This document shows, piece by piece, positions 57,960-64,000 of a stretch of 64,000 nucleotides of DNA. Every line of letters starts with the position of its first letter. Within the stretch, counting starts at the first letter, position 1. The translations under genes and the position numbers were made by a program. The DNA comes from Narthecium ossifragum (lineage: Eukaryota; Streptophyta; Magnoliopsida; Dioscoreales; Nartheciaceae): NCBI GenBank assembly GCA_963920575.1, contig OY986974.1, positions 7,268,617-7,332,616 of the forward strand. The letters are read 5' to 3'. Below the pieces are notes generated by a model, which was given only the letters and a program-made list of their open reading frames with translations, was not told the origin of the DNA and made no database searches.

Positions 57960-59988
57960 ATGTTTTACAAACAGGATGACGATGACCTCGGCCTTAAGTG
58001 TACAGAGCACTCACTGCGTTTGCAGTCTTGGCCGATTGTGGATGAGCGTCAGATAGACTTGCTTCGACGTTCAGGGTTTTATGTTGTTAGTAGACTGCTG
58101 CCGATTCGGATGGATCGGTATTTGATCACAGCGCTAGTGGAGCGGTGGCGACCAGAGACTACTACTTTCCACTTGCGACACGGGGAGATGACGATCACAC
58201 TGCAGGATGTTGGGATATTGATGGGTTTATCTGTTGATGGGGCGGTAGTTTCAGGAAGCACGGCAGGCATTTGGCATGACATATGCTTGGAGTTGCTCGG
58301 TGCTGTACCCGAGGAGGGCCGACCGGCTGTGCTTGAGTTGTCGTGGCTACGTGCTACTTTCGGGCATATTGGTCCAGACGCCACGGATCTGTTCGTATAT
58401 CAGGCTACGCGCGCCTACATCCTATATGTGTTGGGTTGTTTAGTAGTACCTGACGCGAGTGGTTCCAGGGGAAGTATAATTGCGTATTCATGTTTCATTT
58501 ATCGATTTATTAGATTAACTAACATAGTCTTTCAATTGTAGGTACATATGAAGTACCTTCCTTTGTTGCATGATTTGGATATATGTGGACAGTATGCTTG
58601 GGGGGCGGCCTGCCTTGCAAATCTCTTTCGGGAGTTATGTAAAGCTTCAAAAGGAGGAAAGCATGAGATCTCTGGATGCCTTTACCTGCTACAGGTGATT
58701 TGTCATTTATATATTATATATAGTTATTTTAAGTATTTTATATTATACCTAATATGAAGTTGTTATCACAGATTTGGTCATGGGAGCACCTCCATATTGG
58801 ACGGCCTGAACTAATGCCGCGACGACCGCTAGCTACCCAACAGCAGACCGAGGAGCGTGATATGCGTATCATTGAAGGCCCCTTGGCAATCCAGTACGAA
58901 TTTTTGATTTTTTACAAATATTTTTTGAAGTTTAGTTAGCATTAACATCTAACTCTTGATATACAATGCAGGTGGACAGCACCACACAGCGGTAGAGGAA
59001 ACCCGCATGGCCGTTACTTAGCCTACTACCGAGAGCAGCTGGACAGACAGTTGTCATCTCAGGTATTATTGCTCACGATCCAAGATTTTATTAACTACTT
59101 TAATGTTCATGTGATCTAACCGACTTTGTATTTTAAACTTGTAGGTTATGTGGTGTCCATATACACCGCAGCGTCTAGCACAATTACCGGCTCTCTGTAC
59201 TGCGGGTTTCGCTATTTGGAGGAGTCATGTGCCGCTCATATGTTTCGATATAGTGGAGATGCATGAGGCACCACGGGTGATGCGGCAGTTTGGGCTACGA
59301 CAGGAGATACCATCCCCGGTGACCGAGAGGCTATCACGTGCAAGCCGTCGGGGCAATGCTACTGCAAACTGGGTCACTACACATCACCAGTATATCACCC
59401 AATGGGAGGAGCGGCACCATAGGGTCATTGACGGTGCAGTGGACGATGGTGAGGATGCTGAGTCATACTTGCAGTGGTACTGGGGGATCACCAGGCGGTA
59501 TGCCTAGATTGGAGGACAGAATGGTCCATCAGCCGAACATACACCTTTTACGAAAGATGGTAAATATATTTTTTTTGTTAATAATTAAATATTATATTGT
59601 GTTAATCTAATCAAATTGTCTAAACTTGCAGTATGACACCGCCGAGGACAGTTACACTGTCTGCCAAGGTCGTTCTGGGGAGGAGCTCGCCGATCGTTTT
59701 GCACCGGTATTCTACTCGATGATGGAGGATTTACGGATTTGCGGCGGAGCTCCTGTTAGTTCACAGCAGTCGCAGCCGACTACCGAGCATACTACTTTCT
59801 ATGACATGCCGGTATCTCAAGATTTACCATCATCATATCCAGTCATGGGCACTACAGAGGAGGATCCAATCGGACATGTTGAGCATAATATCGATATCGG
59901 TGCTACGATGGGGGGAGAGGAGGCTGGACCGTCGTTGAGGAGAAAGAAGTTGTCAACGAAGAAGAAACAAAGAACTTGGAGATTTTGA
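57960..59988 (+). pseudogene. Plant mobile domain (MAIN-like) gene inside a MULE, probably damaged
   Basis: Predicted exons 57960-58469, 58542-58694, 58772-58893, 58972-59062, 59145 to about 59507, and 59632-59988. Exons 2 to 5 join in phase with consensus sites. The protein reads LITALVERWRPETTTFHLRH, ITLQDVGILMGLSVDG, YLPLLHDLDICGQYAWGAA, WSWEHLHIGRP and LQWYWGITRRYA, the order of the aminotransferase-like plant mobile domain (PF10536) of MAIN and MAIL proteins, which act in gene silencing and genome stability in Arabidopsis. The tail is basic (RRKKLSTKKKQR). Two faults: the intron 1 donor reads GGAAGT where GTAAGT is expected, and TAG at 59505-59507 cuts the frame before the last exon, which fits only after a shift. 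An earlier start exon is possible. Confidence 0.8.
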
Positions 59989-60216
59989 CGTTTGATTATT
60001 AACGATGTTTGACGTTTGATTTTGATTTATACAAGCACTGCGTTTAGATGTGAATGGGGTGGGTGTAATCATGTATTGGGTACAGAAATTGGGGTGGATG
60101 ATTGGTCTGTGATGTTTGGTTTGTGATGTTTTATTTTCAAATTTTGTGTTTGGTTGAATGTTTGTACACAGAGTGTCAAATATAACCAAGTGTTGGGTTA
60201 CTGTGTGTTTTATATT

Positions 60217-60544
60217 AAACCGTAACTTGAAGTTACGTCTCCTTGGTGGTCAACGGTCGAAGACGTAACTTGGAGTTACGTCTCCATTAATAGAGACGTA
60301 ACTCGAAGTTACGTTTTAATACTAACCCCACTAATAACACTAACACTTGGCTCTTTAAGTCGTTAGTCTTCAAATGAAGACGTAACTTGCAGTTACGTCT
60401 CTTATGGAGACTAACTTGGAGCTACGTCTTAATAGGCGTGTCTCTAGGCTCCGCACTTGGTCGCGGCGCACTTTGTGGTCAACGGTCAAAGACGTAACTC
60501 GAAGTTACGTCTTCAATTGAAGACGTAACTTGAAGTTACGTCTT
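60217..60544. repeat. Right palindrome array of the PMD-carrying MULE
   Basis: GACGTAACTT/AAGTTACGTC palindromes at about 60220, 60260, 60295, 60378, 60489 and 60520. The last two keep the 31-bp spacing with CAATTG between them and mirror the left array, which has two more units. Confidence 0.9.
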
Positions 60545-62781
60545 TGACTGCGGGAGTAAAAAATGAAAGGCCACGCCAGCGTGGCGCTGACGTGGCCAAA
60601 CGAGGCATAGATTGGTAAATAGTTTTTGGAGAGGGTTATTTTAATAATAATTTATTAAAATAAGATTATTTTAAAAAATTTTCCCTTGCTATATCCATGG
60701 AGACCTTCACCCTTGGTTACGGGCAAAAAGAGTTTCACTTATGGGTAGCAATGGGTGGATCGGGTTGGGTGGGCGGCCGGTGACGAGGTCGAGCTCAAGG
60801 AAGGAGGCTGGCGTTGTTGGGCTCCCGTTAGGGGGGAGGGATCGCCAGATCGAGGGTGAGCTTGGAAGAGAGGGATCGCCTGATCGGGGGAGAGCTTGGA
60901 AGGAGGTATGCGGCGAGAGCTTGGAAGGAGGCCGGCGGCGTTTAGGGGTTAGGGATCGGCATATCGTGACTTTGGGATTGGGACTTGGGAGGAGTGATTG
61001 AGGTAGTGAGCTTATGACAAAGACCTTAGACCTGGTGGTCCGGGTTATTGGGTTAATGGGTTAATGAGTTAGAAACTTAGACTGGGTTACGGGTTAGACC
61101 ATAGACATAGAAAAGTTCAGTTTTTCGGTTCTGACCCGAATTTTTTTTAATGAAACGAACTCGAATCAAAACCCAAACTTTTCATACATGTCAAAACCGA
61201 ACCGAACTGAAGAACAGAAAAAACCAAACTGAATGAACCGAACTAATTTGATTCGGTTTTGCTTACCCCTAGCTGCTGCAATTGCTAGAAGCTCAGCTTT
61301 CACCACAAAGGAAGCACGATCTCCACCCCCTTGCGACCATTGCAGCTTGCCTTTCGCATTAAAAGCACAAACACCCAACCCATAATATCCAATGTCCCTT
61401 GCAAAAGCCGCATCAATTCTAACGAAGCTGCCTTCCTGATTTGTTGTTGGTTCCTCTCCTATTTGCTTGTCTCCACCCCTACACTTTGCAACGAGAAACT
61501 CTTTAATTTTCCAACAAATATGACTGATTGGTTGTTGGGTTGTACGCCTTTCTTGTTGATGTACAAGCTGATTTCTTGCTTTCCAAATCCACCACAAAAT
61601 ATAACCCATGACAGTTTTCTCAATCAAACACCAGCTATTAGAGGAGGATAATAGAATAAGGTGCCAATCATCATCCATAGAAGAGCAGAAACTGTGACCA
61701 TGAAAAACTTTGTCCACCCCCCGCCAAACCTCCCTAGTGTAATGACATTCAAAAAATAGGTGGTCAATGGTCTCCGGAACAAGATGACATCTTGGTCAAT
61801 CTATTTCGGAAACAACCCCAAAGCTCCATAGAAAACTCAGAATTGGTATTTTCGTATGAAAGAACTTCCAAAGAAAGAAGATCACTCTTGGTCTCGCCGG
61901 CATCTTCCACAGGTTTAACCACCCAGCTCGAGTCTCCTCATCTACACGCTAGTTGTTGCCTCTTTCCAGCCATTTATATGCCGAGGACAATGAGATACAC
62001 CCATTAGAGCTGAACATCCATCGATGTGAATCCTTCTCCGTAGCTGTCCGAACCACCAACCTCAATGCAAGCTCGACAAGCGAAGGGTGAAACATACATC
62101 ATTGATGGCATCCACGTCCCACGCCCCTCCTTCTTCCATAAGATCCTCCAAACACCCATCTTCAAGCCAAATATATGAGAGATAAAGATATGGAAGCTTA
62201 CATAAAGGAATATCAGTTATCCAACAATCCTTTAAAATATGTAGGTGACTCCCCACCGTCGGAGACCAACGGAAGCCAGAATGAAGTTCTTGAACCACTT
62301 CCCATACATGGCACCATAATATAGAGAATCATTCAGATGGGTTTTCAGGACACCACCCATACCATCTATACTTGTCACCTACGATCCTAGCCCAAATAGA
62401 GTTGCCTTTCAGAAGAAGATCTGATGCTCTACATATCCTCAGCATGCGCTGCCAGACGTCTAACTGGCAAAAACCCAAACCCCCTCTCTTTTGGTGCACA
62501 AACCTTGTCCCAAGCTACCCGATTAGCACTGCTACCTCCCTTTTCAAACCAGAGGAAGTCACAATCTAAAGTCTCCGGGTTACGGAGTACTGAAGCTGGG
62601 ACATGCGTTGTTGCAATCGTGTATCGGTGTAGCCTATAGAATCGATTTGATCAGAGTAAAAATTCCAGCTTCCGCAAATTTGATCACCTGCCAGCCCGCT
62701 AGTCGTCTCTGTACCTTCTCCACCGCGCCATTAAAGTCAGCAGCTTTGAGTCTTCCACCTCCAATCGGCACTCCCAGGTAT

Positions 62782-64000
62782 TGATCACTCGTGAAACGGT
62801 GTCGTTAAATCGTACGCAAAACGTAATTTAGAAATTGTAAGTCCTTATTCAAACACTAAAGTATATGGTAGAATAGCGATGAAGTCCTAAGTCGAACCAC
62901 AGGGAATTTATCTGTAAAGATTGAAATCAATTCTCAAAACCTTAAATCTAAGCAAAAGAAGTAATGATATGTTTGAATTAACTAAAGCTATCTAAGAAAA
63001 GCAATTAAAAGTTGTTGTTAAACCAATGACAAAGATACCTAGGGATTATTACTCAATCCACCTTAATTTCACTTTCTGTATTCTTCAGTTATCCTCTTTC
63101 TCCTTCTCTAAACATTATGAACTCACTACATTTTAAGCTTGCATGAATCCCTCCTATTTTTCTTGTTATTGGTTGTTTTCGATTCTACAACTACCTTACT
63201 TTATTCTACTCCTAATGATCTTAGCACAACCTATCTCAATAGCAAATCATAAATCACATGAAAACCATCATATGAATCTCTATAATCAATCATAAAAATC
63301 ATGTAGGACTGAAAGCATGTCAAGGGAACTTGGTTCCTTCAACTCTATTAACAATAAAAGCCATATTCATAGGATCATATCTTGAGAAGATTACAAGATT
63401 AAATTAAAGAATACAAAAAATTAGCCTAAGGCTTCATAAGATCCCTAAGTTAAAAAAATAGCTACTCATCTGTGTAATTGAGGCCATAGATTGGATGAAG
63501 AATACCAACGATCCACGCCGCGGCTCAGCCGTCTTCATAAAGCCTAATTCTCTCTATTCTCTCTCTGATTATTCTCAATTTTTAGCAAGAAAACCTATTT
63601 TTATAGAGGTATACTTGACCAAAGCCATAGCACTTCAGCTAGGATTCAATTTCTAATCTTTCTAAAACTTGGACTTCCGCCCGACCGATCGATCGTCACT
63701 GTTCATCGATCGATCATCAGTATGACCGATTGATAGTCTAGATTGTTTTTTCTCAGCAAACTTCGTCTTCATAATTCTTGAACTTCTGTAAGGAATTTTG
63801 TGAAGCTTACAACATGAAAGTTGTTCATCTTAGTGTCTTCTAGCAGTATTTCAGAAATTTAGGGATTTTCTGGAGATTTTGATGAATTGTTTTCAAACTA
63901 ACAGCGAAACAACGTATTTTCAGTATAATAGTCTTTTTCTATATTTTCTATCTTAAATTTTCATTAAACCTGAAATCAATTAACAAACTATCGTATACAA
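62782..64000 (-). mobile_element. LTR-type repeat running off the window end
   Basis: Starts TGATCACTCGTGAAACGG at 62782, where the L1 sequence breaks off. It carries GTCGAACCACAGGGAATTTA near 62892 (minus strand: a CCCTGTGGTTCGAC motif common near Ty3-type LTR ends) and GATCGATC words near 63685-63715. Layout parallels 49677-51146 and 55603-57124 inverted. The far end lies outside the window. Confidence 0.55.

Larger units (their letters stand above)
57554..60684 (+). mobile_element. MULE carrying a plant mobile domain gene, 3131 bp
   Basis: Perfect 9-bp TSD CTTGCTATA at 57545-57553 and 60685-60693. TIRs start GGAAAATTTTTTAAAATAAT on both strands and stay nearly identical (one difference in the first 180 bp) for over 300 bp, including TACTCCCGCAGTCAAAGACG and GTGCGCCGCGACCAAGTGCG. 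This implies a young insertion. Between the TIRs lies a spliced PMD gene (57960-59988) and no MURA transposase. The TIRs include palindrome arrays described separately. Confidence 0.95.
54978..61271. mobile_element. hAT-type element, 6.3 kb with nested insertions
   Basis: TIRs TAGGGGTGAGCA (left) and TGCTTACCCCTA (right); perfect 8-bp TSD GCTGCTGC at 54970-54977 and 61272-61279. Removing it rejoins the L1 RNase H frame. Subterminal AACCGAACCGAA repeats fill 55020-55330 and 61130-61250. After subtracting the solo LTR and the MULE inside it, about 1.6 kb of its own sequence remains. I see no hAT transposase. Confidence 0.9.
54720..62781 (-). pseudogene. L1 LINE ORF2 3' portion, split by a 6.3-kb hAT element
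   Basis: On the minus strand, from 62781 down: the end of the reverse transcriptase domain (GGGRLKAADFNGAVEKVQRR, LAGWQVIKFAEAGI), then a zf-RVT zinc-binding segment (ETIDHLFFECHYTREVWRGV, near 61720-61780), then RNase H (RIDAAFARDIGYYGLGVCAF, VVKAELLAIAAA). The frame halts at 61272 where the hAT element begins and resumes at 54977 with VKMAKGRGLRNIINES. Stops and small frameshifts are scattered through it, so it was decayed or decaying. It has no working ORF. Confidence 0.85.

Overview
The window is nuclear DNA of a flowering plant, probably a monocot. The evidence is long spliced genes with GT-AG introns, a plant-specific PPR gene, a plant BIG BROTHER-type RING gene, and a very dense load of plant LTR, hAT, MULE, Tourist and L1 elements. 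The species cannot be named from the sequence alone. A 200-base run of N at 10549-10748 is an assembly gap.

Only two genes look like intact host genes. The first is a single-exon PPR gene (16974-19025, 683 aa) resembling Arabidopsis SLOW GROWTH 1 (At2g22410), a mitochondrial RNA-editing factor. The second is a seven-coding-exon gene (coding span 33175-41585, 250 aa after splicing) for a BIG BROTHER-like RING-H2 E3 ubiquitin ligase. It has a TATA box at 31966, two G-boxes and a spliced 5' UTR. Its introns hold a 604-bp tandem duplication that copied the end of an exon, a 1.7-kb hAT-like insertion and a decayed copia remnant.

The rest is nested mobile DNA, much of it delimited by target-site duplications (TSDs) readable in the sequence. 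Region 5-17 kb: a hAT element, several solo LTRs of one family (one solo LTR sits inside another in opposite orientation), and a hAT MITE about 70 bp upstream of the PPR start codon. Region 21-28.5 kb: a MULE, then a defective copia element whose pol has been replaced by foreign DNA that includes a tandem array of a miniature LTR element (TRIM). Its 3' LTR carries a Tourist-type MITE that the 5' LTR lacks. Region 41.8-51.2 kb: several MULEs and MITEs with 9-bp or 3-bp TSDs, two protein-kinase gene fragments, and an LTR interrupted by a MULE. Region 54.7-62.8 kb: a four-level stack in which an L1 ORF2 is split by a hAT element (8-bp TSD), which itself holds a solo LTR (5-bp TSD) and a 3.1-kb MULE (9-bp TSD).

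The most unusual object is that MULE (57554-60684). It has near-identical long terminal inverted repeats built partly from a tandem array of 25-bp palindromes. It carries a multi-exon plant mobile domain (PMD, MAIN-like) gene, and I see no transposase. A second recurring theme is short arrays of GATCGATC or GGTCGACC palindromes inside several otherwise different LTR-type repeats.
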